Of a DNA stretch of 64,000 nucleotides, positions 1 to 8,461 are shown in pieces. The notes below the pieces were generated by a model, which ran no database searches, was not told the origin of the DNA, and saw only the letters and a list, made by a program, of their open reading frames with translations. This stretch comes from Flavobacterium circumlabens. Its GTDB lineage: Bacteria > Bacteroidota > Bacteroidia > Flavobacteriales > Flavobacteriaceae. The stretch spans positions 1-64,000 of the forward strand of contig NZ_SLWA01000011.1 in the NCBI RefSeq assembly GCF_004345565.1. Reading direction: 5' to 3'. Position 1 is the stretch's first letter; every line of letters begins with the position of its first letter. The translations under genes and the position numbers were made by a program.

Positions 1-650
1 CCGAAGCCGATACGATTTATCAAAAAGCACAAACCTTTCTGGAGAATAAAAAGAACAGTGAAATAGACATTCCCGAAGTTCGTTACATCAAAGGATTAAT
101 CAGAAAAGGAGAGGCGAGAGCCACAAGCCATTTCGTTGGGTTAACAGATGATCAGATTCATTTTATGGAACTTCCGTTTTATGAAACCGGAACCATCGAG
201 AAAAAACCAATCGGAAAAGAAGACATTCAACTGACCATCGATTTGATTGAAAAAATCAAGCCACACCAAATATACGCAGCCGGGGATTTAGCCGATCCGC
301 ACGGAACCCATAAAGTTTGTCTGGATGCTATTTTTGAAGCGGTAAAAGCTTTAAAACCAAAACCCTTTATGGACGACTGCTGGTTGTGGCTGTACCGCGG
401 CGCATGGCAGGAATGGGGAATTGACGAAGTCGAAATGGCAGTACCCATGAGTCCTGATCAGGTGCTGGCCAAACGCCATGGAATTTTCAAACACCAGTCT
501 CAAAAAGACGGAGTTGTTTTTCAGGGAACGGACGCCAGGGAATTTTGGCAGAGAGCCGAGGACCGAAATCACGAAACAGCAGCTTTATATCAGGAATTAG
601 GTTTAGCGACCTATGCCGCAATGGAAGCTTTCGTGAGATGGCATTATTAA
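1..650 (+). CDS. nagB: Glucosamine-6-phosphate deaminase (NagB), 5'-truncated, C-terminal LmbE-like half
   Basis: The reading frame is open from the first bases of the window (codons in phase with position 3), so only the last 215 or so residues are seen and the start lies outside. The visible part looks like the PIG-L/LmbE deacetylase-like domain that Bacteroidota NagB proteins carry after the deaminase domain; the segment AAGDLADPHGTHKVC matches the metal-binding region of that fold. Full-length members are about 640 residues. Family knowledge: the N-terminal half converts glucosamine-6-phosphate to fructose-6-phosphate in the cytoplasm; the role of the C-terminal half is less clear. A stand-alone LmbE-family deacetylase cannot be excluded because the N-terminal half is not in the window. 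An inverted repeat follows the stop and may end transcription. Confidence 0.8.
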   Translation, partial: EADTIYQKAQTFLENKKNSEIDIPEVRYIKGLIRKGEARATSHFVGLTDDQIHFMELPFYETGTIEKKPIGKEDIQLTIDLIEKIKPHQIYAAGDLADPHGTHKVCLDAIFEAVKALKPKPFMDDCWLWLYRGAWQEWGIDEVEMAVPMSPDQVLAKRHGIFKHQSQKDGVVFQGTDAREFWQRAEDRNHETAALYQELGLATYAAMEAFVRWHY

Positions 651-660
651 GTTTCCGTTT

Positions 661-725
661 TCAGTCTCAGTTTACAGTCACAGTTTGCAGTTGTTTCTAA
701 ATGCAAACTGTGACTGCGACTGAAA
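661..725. repeat. Dispersed inverted repeat, 'agtctcagt/actgagact' family, copy 1
   Basis: The arms CAGTCACAGTTTGCA and TGCAAACTGTGACTG pair around a 12-base loop, with further complementarity outward (cagtctcag versus gcgactg). Closely related copies lie at 21111-21175 and 32901-32957, and a half copy at about 61107-61124. It sits directly after the nagB stop and could form a strong hairpin in the transcript. Confidence 0.75.
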
Positions 726-771
726 CTATTTTAAAACTGGCGAAAAAATAGAAAAGTTATTAAAATAACAA

Positions 772-779
772 TAGCTTTG
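772..779 (+). promoter_or_regulatory. -7 promoter box TAGCTTTG
   Basis: It matches the Bacteroidota -7 consensus TAnnTTTG. No convincing -33 TTG is visible. The expected transcript start is near 785, only a few bases before the hairpin at 788-831. Confidence 0.5.
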
Positions 780-787
780 TAAACATA

Positions 788-840
788 GAAGCAAGAGGAG
801 AGAATGAGTCTGTATTCTTTCATCTTGCTTCTTTTTTCTT
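788..840 (+). terminator. Terminator-like hairpin at the 5' end of the predicted transcript
   Basis: The arms GAAGCAAGA and TCTTGCTTC are perfect 9-base complements and continue inward (GAGAGAAT with ATTCTTTC, one mismatch), followed by a T-rich run to 840. It looks like an intrinsic terminator but lies between a -7 box and the start of the next gene at 851. It may therefore release a short RNA of about 55 nt, act as an attenuator, or terminate leftward-origin transcripts from nagB. Confidence 0.6.
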
Positions 841-850
841 TTAAAAAAAA

Positions 851-1081
851 ATGGAACAAGACAGTAAACTTCTCATAAAATTAGCCCATACCAAAATGCC
901 TTTCGGAAAATACGAGGGACGTTTCTTAATTGATTTACCCGAATATTATGTCGTTTGGTACCAGAATAAAGGATTTCCAAAAGGAGAACTGGGCCAGCAA
1001 TTACAATTGATCTACGAATTAAAACTAAACGGTTTGGAAGAATTAATCCGTAATATTAAGAAAAGATATCCGAAACCGTAA
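851..1081 (+). CDS. DUF3820 family small protein
   Basis: This 76-residue protein carries the compact signature of DUF3820, with MPFGKYEGRFLIDLPEYYVVW near residues 16-36. The family is small, soluble and of unknown function; some members are labelled putative quorum-sensing-regulated virulence factors, but nothing here supports that role. There is no signal peptide or membrane segment. The start ATG follows a run of nine A and is the only sensible one. The upstream hairpin at 788-831 sits in its probable leader, so expression may depend on read-through. Confidence 0.75.
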   Translation: MEQDSKLLIKLAHTKMPFGKYEGRFLIDLPEYYVVWYQNKGFPKGELGQQLQLIYELKLNGLEELIRNIKKRYPKP

Positions 1082-1274
1082 AAATAAACGGCTATCATTT
1101 TTCATTGGTTAATTAACAATATCAACGTAAGATTTTAGAAATAAATAAGCAGATTAATTAAAAATTAGACTGTTTGAAATCCAAAATTACGGATTACGGA
1201 AACAAGTAAACGATCTGTTTATAAATTTGCAAATTATCTCATTCTGTAATTGATAAATTGTCCAATTAAATTTG

Positions 1275-1282
1275 TACTTTTG
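1275..1282 (+). promoter_or_regulatory. -7 promoter box TACTTTTG of pyrG
   Basis: It fits TAnnTTTG and lies 40 bases upstream of the pyrG start at 1322. TTG triplets at 1250-1252 and 1258-1260 are possible -33 elements, although neither gives the ideal spacing. Confidence 0.6.
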
Positions 1283-1321
1283 CCAAGTTTTTTACACAAC
1301 TACAATACAAACAACAACAGA

Positions 1322-2938
1322 ATGAATCAGACAAAATATATTTTTGTTACAGGCGGTGTGACTTCTTCTTTAGGAAAAGGAATTATTGCAGCATCTTTAG
1401 CAAAATTGTTACAAGGAAGAGGGTATCGTACAACTATTCAAAAATTTGATCCGTATATAAATGTAGATCCGGGTACGTTAAATCCATATGAGCATGGAGA
1501 ATGTTATGTGACTGATGATGGTGCTGAAACTGATTTAGATTTAGGCCACTACGAGCGTTTTCTTAATGTTCCTACTTCTCAGGCCAATAACGTTACTACA
1601 GGTAGAGTTTATCTTTCCGTTATTGAAAAAGAAAGAAGAGGAGAATTTTTAGGAAAAACGGTTCAGGTTGTTCCTCATATTACAAACGAAATCAAAGACA
1701 GAATGCAATTGTTGGGTAAATCCGGCGATTATGATATTGTGATTACTGAAATTGGCGGAACGGTTGGTGATATTGAATCCCTGCCTTACATTGAGTCTGT
1801 TCGTCAGCTGGTTTGGGAATTGGGAGAAAACAACGGAATTGTTATTCATTTAACATTAGTGCCATTTTTGGCTGCTGCAGGGGAGTTAAAAACAAAACCG
1901 ACGCAGCACTCCGTAAAAACATTGATGGAAAGCGGTATCAAAGCTGATATTCTGGTTTGTAGAACAGAGCATGAACTTTCAGATGAATTGCGTAATAAAT
2001 TAGCCTTATTTTGTAATGTAAAAAGAGAAGCAGTAATTCAGTCTATTGATGCTTCAACGATATATGAAGTTCCTAATTTAATGCTTGAAGAAGGATTAGA
2101 TGTTGTGGCTTTAAAAAAATTAGATCTTCCTAAAAAAGCAGCACCGGATTTAAAAAACTGGAATACTTTTTTACGCCGGTTAAAAAATCCAAAACATACC
2201 GTAAATATTGGTTTGATTGGAAAATATGTTGAAATGCAGGATTGTTACAAATCAATATTGGAAGCATTTATTCATGCCGGAGCTTCAAACGAAACTAAAG
2301 TAAATGTAATTTCGATACATTCGGAACACATTAATATTGATAATATTGAAGAAAAATTAGGAGCTCTTGACGGAGTTTTGGTTGCACCTGGTTTTGGTGA
2401 AAGAGGTATTGAAGGAAAAATTGAAGCAGTTCGTTTTGCACGTGAAAATAAAATTCCGTTTTTCGGAATTTGTTTAGGAATGCAAATGTCAATTATCGAA
2501 TATTCCAGAAATATTTTAGGTTACGCGGAAGCGAATTCTACGGAGATGAATGAGAATACAAAACATCCTGTGGTGAATTTGATGGAAGAACAAAAAACGA
2601 TTACAGACAAAGGCGGAACAATGCGTCTTGGAGCCTGGAAATGTGATATTAAGCCTAATACTTTAGCACATAAAATTTACGGTCAAAAGACAATTTCAGA
2701 GCGTCACCGTCACCGTTATGAGTACAATAATAAATATGCTGACGAATTACAAAAAGCAGGTTTAATTGCTTCGGGAGTAAATCCGGATACTGGTTTAGTT
2801 GAAATTATAGAGCTTGAAGATCACCCGTTTTTCATTGGTGTACAATACCATCCGGAATACAAAAGTACAGTTGCTAACCCACATCCTATTTTCGTAAACT
2901 TTGTGGCCGCAGCGGTAAATTCACATAAAAAACAATAA
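1322..2938 (+). CDS. pyrG: CTP synthase
   Basis: Makes CTP from UTP using ATP and glutamine, the last step of pyrimidine nucleotide synthesis, in the cytoplasm. At 538 residues it has the usual full length. The N-terminal synthase domain opens with KYIFVTGGVTSSLGKG and includes the EHGECYVTDDGAETDLD signature. The C-terminal class I glutamine amidotransferase domain has the GICLGMQ nucleophile (Cys384) and the HPE pair (His510, Glu512). An upstream in-frame start at 1250 would add 24 residues not typical of the family and would start before the -7 box, so ATG 1322 is chosen. yidC follows after 75 bases, and the two may be co-transcribed. Confidence 0.97.
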   Translation: MNQTKYIFVTGGVTSSLGKGIIAASLAKLLQGRGYRTTIQKFDPYINVDPGTLNPYEHGECYVTDDGAETDLDLGHYERFLNVPTSQANNVTTGRVYLSVIEKERRGEFLGKTVQVVPHITNEIKDRMQLLGKSGDYDIVITEIGGTVGDIESLPYIESVRQLVWELGENNGIVIHLTLVPFLAAAGELKTKPTQHSVKTLMESGIKADILVCRTEHELSDELRNKLALFCNVKREAVIQSIDASTIYEVPNLMLEEGLDVVALKKLDLPKKAAPDLKNWNTFLRRLKNPKHTVNIGLIGKYVEMQDCYKSILEAFIHAGASNETKVNVISIHSEHINIDNIEEKLGALDGVLVAPGFGERGIEGKIEAVRFARENKIPFFGICLGMQMSIIEYSRNILGYAEANSTEMNENTKHPVVNLMEEQKTITDKGGTMRLGAWKCDIKPNTLAHKIYGQKTISERHRHRYEYNNKYADELQKAGLIASGVNPDTGLVEIIELEDHPFFIGVQYHPEYKSTVANPHPIFVNFVAAAVNSHKKQ

Positions 2939-3013
2939 TTAATATTCTGAGGGGATGTAACTTTTGAGTAAAACTCAGACCAATAACCTTAACGAATAAC
3001 TTTTTTAAATATA

Positions 3014-4918
3014 ATGGAAGAGAAAAAATTTGACCTTAATTCAATCATTGGTTTTGTATTGATATTTGGAATTTTGATTTGGATTATGTACCAAAATCAA
3101 CCTTCTGATAAAGAAATTGCTGCTGAAAAAGCCAAGAAAGAATTAGTAGCGAAACAAGAAGCTCAGGCTAAAACAGATAAAACCAAAACAGCAGTTTTGC
3201 CTGTTGCTGCAGTGACGCCTGGTGACACCGTTCAGTTAGCGCAATTACAAAAAACCTTAGGTGGTTTTGCTTATTCAGCTACGCTTCCTTCTGCAAAAGA
3301 ATCTTTTACTACAATTGAAAACGAAAAGATGATACTTAAAATCGCTAATAAAGGCGGTTATATAGTGGAAGCTAAATTAAAAGAATTCGAAAGATTTGAA
3401 AAAGGTTCAAAACAATTAGTAGAATTGATTAAAGACAATAATGCTAATTTAAATATTCAATTACAAACAACTGATAACAGGACTTTAAATTCTAAAGATT
3501 TGTTTTTTGAGCCAACATTAACAAAAGTTGGAGCTGATCAGATTTTGTCAATGCGTTTAAAAGCAGGAGCTAATGAATTTTTGGAATACAAATATATTTT
3601 AAAACCAAATGAGTATTTAGTTGGTTTTGATATTCGTTCCCAAGGTTTGAATAAAGTTTTAAATTCTTCGAAACCATTAGATTTGCAATGGGATTTAAAA
3701 TCGTACAGAAACGAGAAAAGTGTTTCTATTGAAAAACGATATGCCCAACTTGAGTATGAGTATGATGATGAAAAATACAGTTCAGTAAATCATGGAGAAG
3801 GTAAAGAAGATACTCCTGAGAAAGTGAGTTATATAGCTTTTAAACAACACTTTTTTACGGCGATTTTAGCTACTGATAAACCATTCGAAAAATCGAAACT
3901 GCAATCAGATGATTTAGTGAAGGACGAAAACATAGATACTACTTTTATAAAGCAATTTAAAGCAACTGTTCCATTGGCTTTTACAAATGGAGAAGTTGAT
4001 TATAAAATGAGCTGGTATTTTGGGCCATCTGATTATAAAACATTAAAATCTTACGATAAAAATTTCCAAAAAATTATTCCACTAGGCTGGGGGATTTTCG
4101 GATGGATCAATCAATGGATTTTCATTCCATTATTTGGATTCTTAAGCTCTTATATCGCTTACGGAATTGCGATTATCATCTTTACAATCATTATTAAATT
4201 GGCCATGTCGCCAATTACCTATAAATCATTCCTGTCACAGGCTAAAATGAAAGTTTTACGTCCTGAAATTACAGAGTTGGGAGAAAAATTCAAAAAAGAC
4301 CCAATGAAGAAGCAACAGGAAACAATGAAATTATACAACAAAGCGGGCGTAAACCCAATGGCAGGATGTATCCCTGCATTGATTCAGCTTCCGTTTATGT
4401 ATGCTTCATTCCAGTTTTTTCCATCTGCTTTTGAGTTAAGACAAAAAAGTTTCCTTTGGGCAGACGATTTATCTTCTTTTGATGCCGTTGTAAAATTGCC
4501 GTTTCATATTCCGTTATACGGAGATCATATCAGTTTGTTTCCAATTTTGGCAGCAATTGCAATTTTCTTCTACATGAAAATGACATCAGGAGATCAGCAA
4601 ATGGCAGCGCCTCAGCAGGAAGGTATGCCGGATATGGCTAAAATGATGAAAATCATGATTTACGTTTCCCCATTAATGATGTTGATCTTCTTCAACAGTT
4701 ATGGTGCAGGTTTGAGTTTGTATAACTTTATATCAAACTTAATTACGATCGGAATTATGTTTGTAATTAAAAATTATATTGTGGATACGGATAAAATCCA
4801 CGCTCAGATTCAGGAAAACAAATTGAAAGAGCCTAAAAAACAAAGCAAATTTCAACAACGTCTTCAGGAAGTAATGGAACAACAGGAAGCTACAAAAGCT
4901 CAGAATAAAAAGAAATAA
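3014..4918 (+). CDS. yidC: Membrane protein insertase YidC
   Basis: Inserts and folds inner-membrane proteins, alone or with SecYEG. At 634 residues it shows the full YidC layout: an N-terminal membrane anchor (about residues 10-26), a large periplasmic beta-sandwich domain, then the Oxa1-type core from about residue 350 with several hydrophobic helices. Conserved stretches include KLAMSPITYKSF and NPMAGCIPALIQLPFMYASF. The tail is lysine- and glutamine-rich, as in other Bacteroidota members. It lies just downstream of pyrG in the same orientation and ends in an intrinsic terminator. Confidence 0.96.
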   Translation: MEEKKFDLNSIIGFVLIFGILIWIMYQNQPSDKEIAAEKAKKELVAKQEAQAKTDKTKTAVLPVAAVTPGDTVQLAQLQKTLGGFAYSATLPSAKESFTTIENEKMILKIANKGGYIVEAKLKEFERFEKGSKQLVELIKDNNANLNIQLQTTDNRTLNSKDLFFEPTLTKVGADQILSMRLKAGANEFLEYKYILKPNEYLVGFDIRSQGLNKVLNSSKPLDLQWDLKSYRNEKSVSIEKRYAQLEYEYDDEKYSSVNHGEGKEDTPEKVSYIAFKQHFFTAILATDKPFEKSKLQSDDLVKDENIDTTFIKQFKATVPLAFTNGEVDYKMSWYFGPSDYKTLKSYDKNFQKIIPLGWGIFGWINQWIFIPLFGFLSSYIAYGIAIIIFTIIIKLAMSPITYKSFLSQAKMKVLRPEITELGEKFKKDPMKKQQETMKLYNKAGVNPMAGCIPALIQLPFMYASFQFFPSAFELRQKSFLWADDLSSFDAVVKLPFHIPLYGDHISLFPILAAIAIFFYMKMTSGDQQMAAPQQEGMPDMAKMMKIMIYVSPLMMLIFFNSYGAGLSLYNFISNLITIGIMFVIKNYIVDTDKIHAQIQENKLKEPKKQSKFQQRLQEVMEQQEATKAQNKKK

Positions 4919-4924
4919 GTTCTT

Positions 4925-4954
4925 AAAAAAATCTCGATTTATCGGGATTTTTTT
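4925..4954 (+). terminator. Intrinsic terminator after yidC
   Basis: AAAATCTCGAT and ATCGGGATTTT pair around a short TT loop with one G-T type mismatch, followed by a T run, seven bases after the yidC stop. Confidence 0.8.
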
Positions 4955-5012
4955 ATACCTGTGATATACTTTATAAAGTACAATTTCGTTTAATCTTTAA
5001 ATTGAACATAAG

Positions 5013-5732
5013 ATGATTTTAAAAAAAATAATATTCGGACTGGCACTATTGAACGCGTTCCTGGTAAGTGCCCAGGCAGACATTAATAAACTGGATGCCA
5101 ACGGTAAAAAAGACGGTCTGTGGAAAGGTACTTATGAAGTTTCCAAACGTCCCCGATATGAGGGAACGTTTATTCACGGAAAAGAATCGGGAATATTTAA
5201 GTTTTTTGATGATACCAAAAGAGGCGATATAGTGGCCACGCGCGATTTTAGTGCTAACGATGGAAGTGCTTACAATATTTTTTACGATCAGGCTAAAAAT
5301 AAAGTAAGTGAAGGAAAAGTAATTGGAAAAAATTACGAAGGGGAGTGGAAATATTATCATAAAGCTTCGAAAGTACTTATGACAACTGAAAATTATAAAA
5401 ATGGGAAGTTGGAAGGCGTACGAACTGTTTTTTATCCAAATGCTAAAATAGCGGAAGAGATAACGTATGTGAATGGACAGAAAGAAGGAATTTATAAAAA
5501 ATACGGGCAGAACGGAGTTATATTAGAAAAGACTACTTATAAAAATAATCAGTATAATGGTGATGCTGTTTTCTATGATTCTGATGGAGTAGTGGCTTCT
5601 GAAGGAAAATTTCTTAATGGAAAAAAAGCAGGAATTTGGAAATTCTACTTAAAAGGAAAACTAACCAAAGAAGTTAATATGAGTGATCCTAAAAGCAGTT
5701 ATAAGGCGGACTCGAAGCCTAAGATGGAATAG
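5013..5732 (+). CDS. Exported MORN-like repeat protein (YwqK-type)
   Basis: This 239-residue protein has a signal peptide (ILKKIIFGLALLNAFLVSAQA) followed by about eight degenerate MORN_2 repeats with the pattern YxNGKxEGxxxxYxxNGxxxxExxYxNGxxxG, seen for example at residues 128-200. These repeats form extended beta-hairpin arrays. Family members are often labelled 'toxin-antitoxin system YwqK family antitoxin', but no partner toxin is next to this gene and the export signal argues against a cytoplasmic antitoxin. The molecular role is unknown. It is flanked by terminators, so it is probably transcribed alone. Confidence 0.75.
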   Translation: MILKKIIFGLALLNAFLVSAQADINKLDANGKKDGLWKGTYEVSKRPRYEGTFIHGKESGIFKFFDDTKRGDIVATRDFSANDGSAYNIFYDQAKNKVSEGKVIGKNYEGEWKYYHKASKVLMTTENYKNGKLEGVRTVFYPNAKIAEEITYVNGQKEGIYKKYGQNGVILEKTTYKNNQYNGDAVFYDSDGVVASEGKFLNGKKAGIWKFYLKGKLTKEVNMSDPKSSYKADSKPKME

Positions 5733-5741
5733 ATTTATAAT

Positions 5742-5766
5742 AGTCCGCGATGCGGACTTTTTTTTT
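5742..5766 (+). terminator. Intrinsic terminator after the MORN-repeat gene
   Basis: Perfect stem AGTCCGC/GCGGACT with a three-base loop and eight or more T. Confidence 0.9.
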
Positions 5767-5817
5767 GCCCCGAATTTTGTATGACTATATTATTATAAGC
5801 AGAAATTACAAAAATTC

Positions 5818-5850
5818 GGAAAAATTAGTGAAATTCGTGGCAAACTTTTT
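5818..5850. repeat. Dispersed-repeat-like segment (aattagtgaaattcgtggca)
   Basis: This intergenic stretch matches a short motif I recall as recurring between flavobacterial genes. Only one copy is present in this window, so its repeat status rests on that recollection. Confidence 0.35.
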
Positions 5851-5881
5851 TCTAAATTTGATTCACTAATATTTACTGTAA

Positions 5882-6439
5882 ATGGATTTAAACGAGCTTT
5901 CCGGAAGATTTTTGTTGCTGTTTTTTTCAATCCTGATTCTTTACTTTTTTTCGAACAGAAAAGATAATGAAACCATAAATCCCTTGATGGTTATCGTGGG
6001 ACTCTGTACTTTTTCGCTCTGTTATTTATTTACCAAAATAGAAATCGGAGTAGGAATTGGCTTTGGTCTGTTTGCTATTTTTTCTATTTTAAGATTCAGG
6101 ACACAGTCTTTTACCGTAAATGCCATCATCTTTCTGTTTGCTACCATTACGCTTTCTATTTTGGATATTATGTATCCGTATGAAAAAATAGAAGTGCTGC
6201 TGTTTTTTCAGTTGATTATCATCGGTTTTTATATCATTGCTTCGGTACTGGTCAATAAAAAAGCGTCTAAATTCCTGAATACTGTTGAGTTGAAAATTGT
6301 GTTAGAAAACAGCTTTGTTTTAGTTCCTGAAAATATCAGGAAATCTATTCAGGACAAAATTAAAATTGACGATTTCGATTTTAAAATTGTTAGGATTAAT
6401 AGCATTTCAAACGAAATTGATCTTTTGGTTTTTTATTAA
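5882..6439 (+). CDS. DUF4956 domain membrane protein
   Basis: This 185-residue protein has four strongly hydrophobic segments in its first 125 residues (about 10-25, 36-52, 60-78 and 84-125, the last possibly two helices) and a soluble C-terminal part of about 60 residues. The stretch GIGFGLFAIFSILRFRT is characteristic of DUF4956. Function is unknown; in other bacteria the family is found near polyphosphate-related VTC-domain and CotH genes, neither of which is present here. The stop codon directly abuts the stop codon of the convergent gene with no spacer and no visible terminator between them. Confidence 0.8.
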   Translation: MDLNELSGRFLLLFFSILILYFFSNRKDNETINPLMVIVGLCTFSLCYLFTKIEIGVGIGFGLFAIFSILRFRTQSFTVNAIIFLFATITLSILDIMYPYEKIEVLLFFQLIIIGFYIIASVLVNKKASKFLNTVELKIVLENSFVLVPENIRKSIQDKIKIDDFDFKIVRINSISNEIDLLVFY

Positions 6440-8317
6440 TTATTCATTAAATGGGCGAACTTGTTTGATGTACAAATCTCGATTTTCTCCAACAATCTTG
6501 AATTCAATATCAACAGGATGGAAAAGGTTTTTCCTCCAGTAACGATACATTTTAGATTCAATTTTATTGCTGACAACAAAAAGGGTACTGATCTCTTTTC
6601 TCGTTAGTAGAGGTTCGTTTTTATTCAGGTTTGAATTAGACGTATAATCCACATCAAAATCGTCAGCGCCGGTTCCGGTATTAAAATGATAGATTACAAA
6701 CTGCTCGCAGATTTCCCCTTTTTTAGGTTTTACAACAGAGTTTTCTCCTTTTTGAACATTGACCGTAATTCCGGAGAAGTTTTCCCTGAAAATATTTTTG
6801 GTGATGATAACGCCATTGGCCAGTTCATCAGGAAAAGAACGATGCACCAGAACCCCCATGGCAATACTCTGCTGATCGATTCCAAAGAGCTCTCTTTCCG
6901 TGTAGGAAGCTTCATTCCAGGTACTGGCCCAGACTTGTTTAATAGCTTTTTCAAAAGTTTTTATACTGTCACCTATAATTCCTGTTTTAGAATCGTACAA
7001 TCCTGCACCATTAAAATCATCCATATCTTCTGCATTTGTTGAGGATCGGAACCTGAAATTTTTGAAAGCAGCATTTTTGAAAGTCTGATTCAGTTTTGCT
7101 ATTAAATCAGGATCAATAGGTTCTTTCTTTATGGCATCGCGTATTTTTTTCAATTGTTTATGGATCCAAAGGACAGAATCTTTGTGTGGATAAGCCAGAA
7201 GTTCCTGAATTAAAGGGGAAATAGATTTTTTCTGAATATGACTGGTGTAAAAGTAAAACGGAATCGCATGAGCGTTTTCGGGTGTCTTAAACGGAATTTC
7301 TTTTGAAATGGCGATTAAATAGGATAGGTTTTGCGCTTTCGAGCCAATGTAATTCACGCCTTTTTTTGGGATTTTATCCAAATCAACCAAATAAGTCACG
7401 CTATTGTCAACAATTAATTTTTTCTTTTTCTTAATTGTCTTTTGAGTTATTTTTTTGGTGGATTCTTTGATATAAAAAGTGTCAACAGCAATCTTGAGTT
7501 CTACCTTTTTTGAAAGTAGTTTTTTGATATTGGCATCTTTCAAAACTGTAGTATAAGCCATAATTGGAATCTTTCTGTTTTTGCCTAATAAGACTAAATG
7601 GCTTAGGGGAGTTTGCAGCTCGTTTACAATAATTCCTCTCACATTGGGTAAGATATCCGGCGTACCATCCAGAATAATAATTTCATCCGGATGAGGCGTG
7701 ATACTTTCTAATTCCTTGATTTTATATTGTTTTAAGATCCCAACATTGCTTCCGGAAACCACTTCCTGATAAGTGATTTCATCAAAAATATAATTCGATT
7801 TGACGCAGGGGATTTTAAATTTATTTTCCTGATTCCATTGCAGTTTTTCCGGATTGTTCAGATAGAATTTTAAATCTTTACCCATAAAAGCAGACTGAAC
7901 AACCAGATTGTAAAAACGCTCTATCAATACAATGGGCATGTGATCTGAAGCAGCCAGTTCGAAAACCCATTTCTCTGTTCCTTTTATATGATTCAGATTT
8001 CCCAATAAAAAATCTCTGCCTTTTTCCGTGTCGCTGTAATTATCGTCATTAAAAACATCCAGACCTTTGGTATAGCCTAAATAGTCCGTAACAAAATCAT
8101 AGTGTAAGCGAATAAGACTACTATTAAAATAATACATTTTTTGGCTTTTCAGATTATAAATCACTTTTACCGATTCGATATTGGAGAATTTATCAGACAG
8201 TGGTTTTCCTTTGAATGCCTTATACGACTTATAATTTTGTAGGGTCGGCGTATAATTTTGAGCATTCAGAGTGGTAAAAACGATAAAGAAAATAATACTG
8301 TAAACCTGTTTTGACAT
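6440..8317 (-). CDS. Exported PEP/pyruvate-dikinase-like protein with glucan water dikinase-type domain order
   Basis: This 625-residue protein has a signal-peptide-like N-terminus (YSIIFFIVFTTLNAQ). A phosphohistidine swivel domain comes first (about residues 195-285), with TPLSHLVLLGKNRKIPIMA placing the likely phospho-acceptor at His240. The ATP-grasp PPDK_N domain follows (about 315-625), with GSKAQNLSYL at 325-334, FRSSTNAEDMDDFNGAGLYDS at 423-443 and a closing IKQVRPF. In PEP synthase the ATP-grasp comes first; the order here and the wording of both motifs resemble alpha-glucan water dikinase. Export of an ATP-using enzyme is odd, so it may have another donor or another role. Lys-rich linkers lie at about 288-302. 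Confidence 0.7.
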   Translation of the reverse strand: MSKQVYSIIFFIVFTTLNAQNYTPTLQNYKSYKAFKGKPLSDKFSNIESVKVIYNLKSQKMYYFNSSLIRLHYDFVTDYLGYTKGLDVFNDDNYSDTEKGRDFLLGNLNHIKGTEKWVFELAASDHMPIVLIERFYNLVVQSAFMGKDLKFYLNNPEKLQWNQENKFKIPCVKSNYIFDEITYQEVVSGSNVGILKQYKIKELESITPHPDEIIILDGTPDILPNVRGIIVNELQTPLSHLVLLGKNRKIPIMAYTTVLKDANIKKLLSKKVELKIAVDTFYIKESTKKITQKTIKKKKKLIVDNSVTYLVDLDKIPKKGVNYIGSKAQNLSYLIAISKEIPFKTPENAHAIPFYFYTSHIQKKSISPLIQELLAYPHKDSVLWIHKQLKKIRDAIKKEPIDPDLIAKLNQTFKNAAFKNFRFRSSTNAEDMDDFNGAGLYDSKTGIIGDSIKTFEKAIKQVWASTWNEASYTERELFGIDQQSIAMGVLVHRSFPDELANGVIITKNIFRENFSGITVNVQKGENSVVKPKKGEICEQFVIYHFNTGTGADDFDVDYTSNSNLNKNEPLLTRKEISTLFVVSNKIESKMYRYWRKNLFHPVDIEFKIVGENRDLYIKQVRPFNE

Positions 8318-8424
8318 GGTGTTGTAATTGATTGATTAAAAGTAATTAAAAAAAGCAATAAGTTTTATCTACTGCAGGATTATATAAACTAATCAAAACA
8401 ATTACAATTATATAGATTTTGGCT

Positions 8425-8432
8425 TACCTTTG
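8425..8432 (+). promoter_or_regulatory. -7 promoter box TACCTTTG of mnmA
   Basis: Matches TAnnTTTG, 29 bases before the mnmA ATG, in the divergent gap after the dikinase-like gene. Confidence 0.65.
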
Positions 8433-8461
8433 CACCCTTGTAAAAATATAAACGAGTTAAA

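Noticed and set aside
1250..1321. In-frame extension of pyrG by 24 residues
   Set aside because: It starts before the -7 box at 1275 and has a sequence not typical of CTP synthase; ATG 1322 matches the conserved KYIFVTGG opening.
5013..5732. Labelling the MORN-repeat protein as the antitoxin of a toxin-antitoxin pair
   Set aside because: The protein has an export signal and no toxin gene is adjacent; the YwqK family label is not evidence of such a function.
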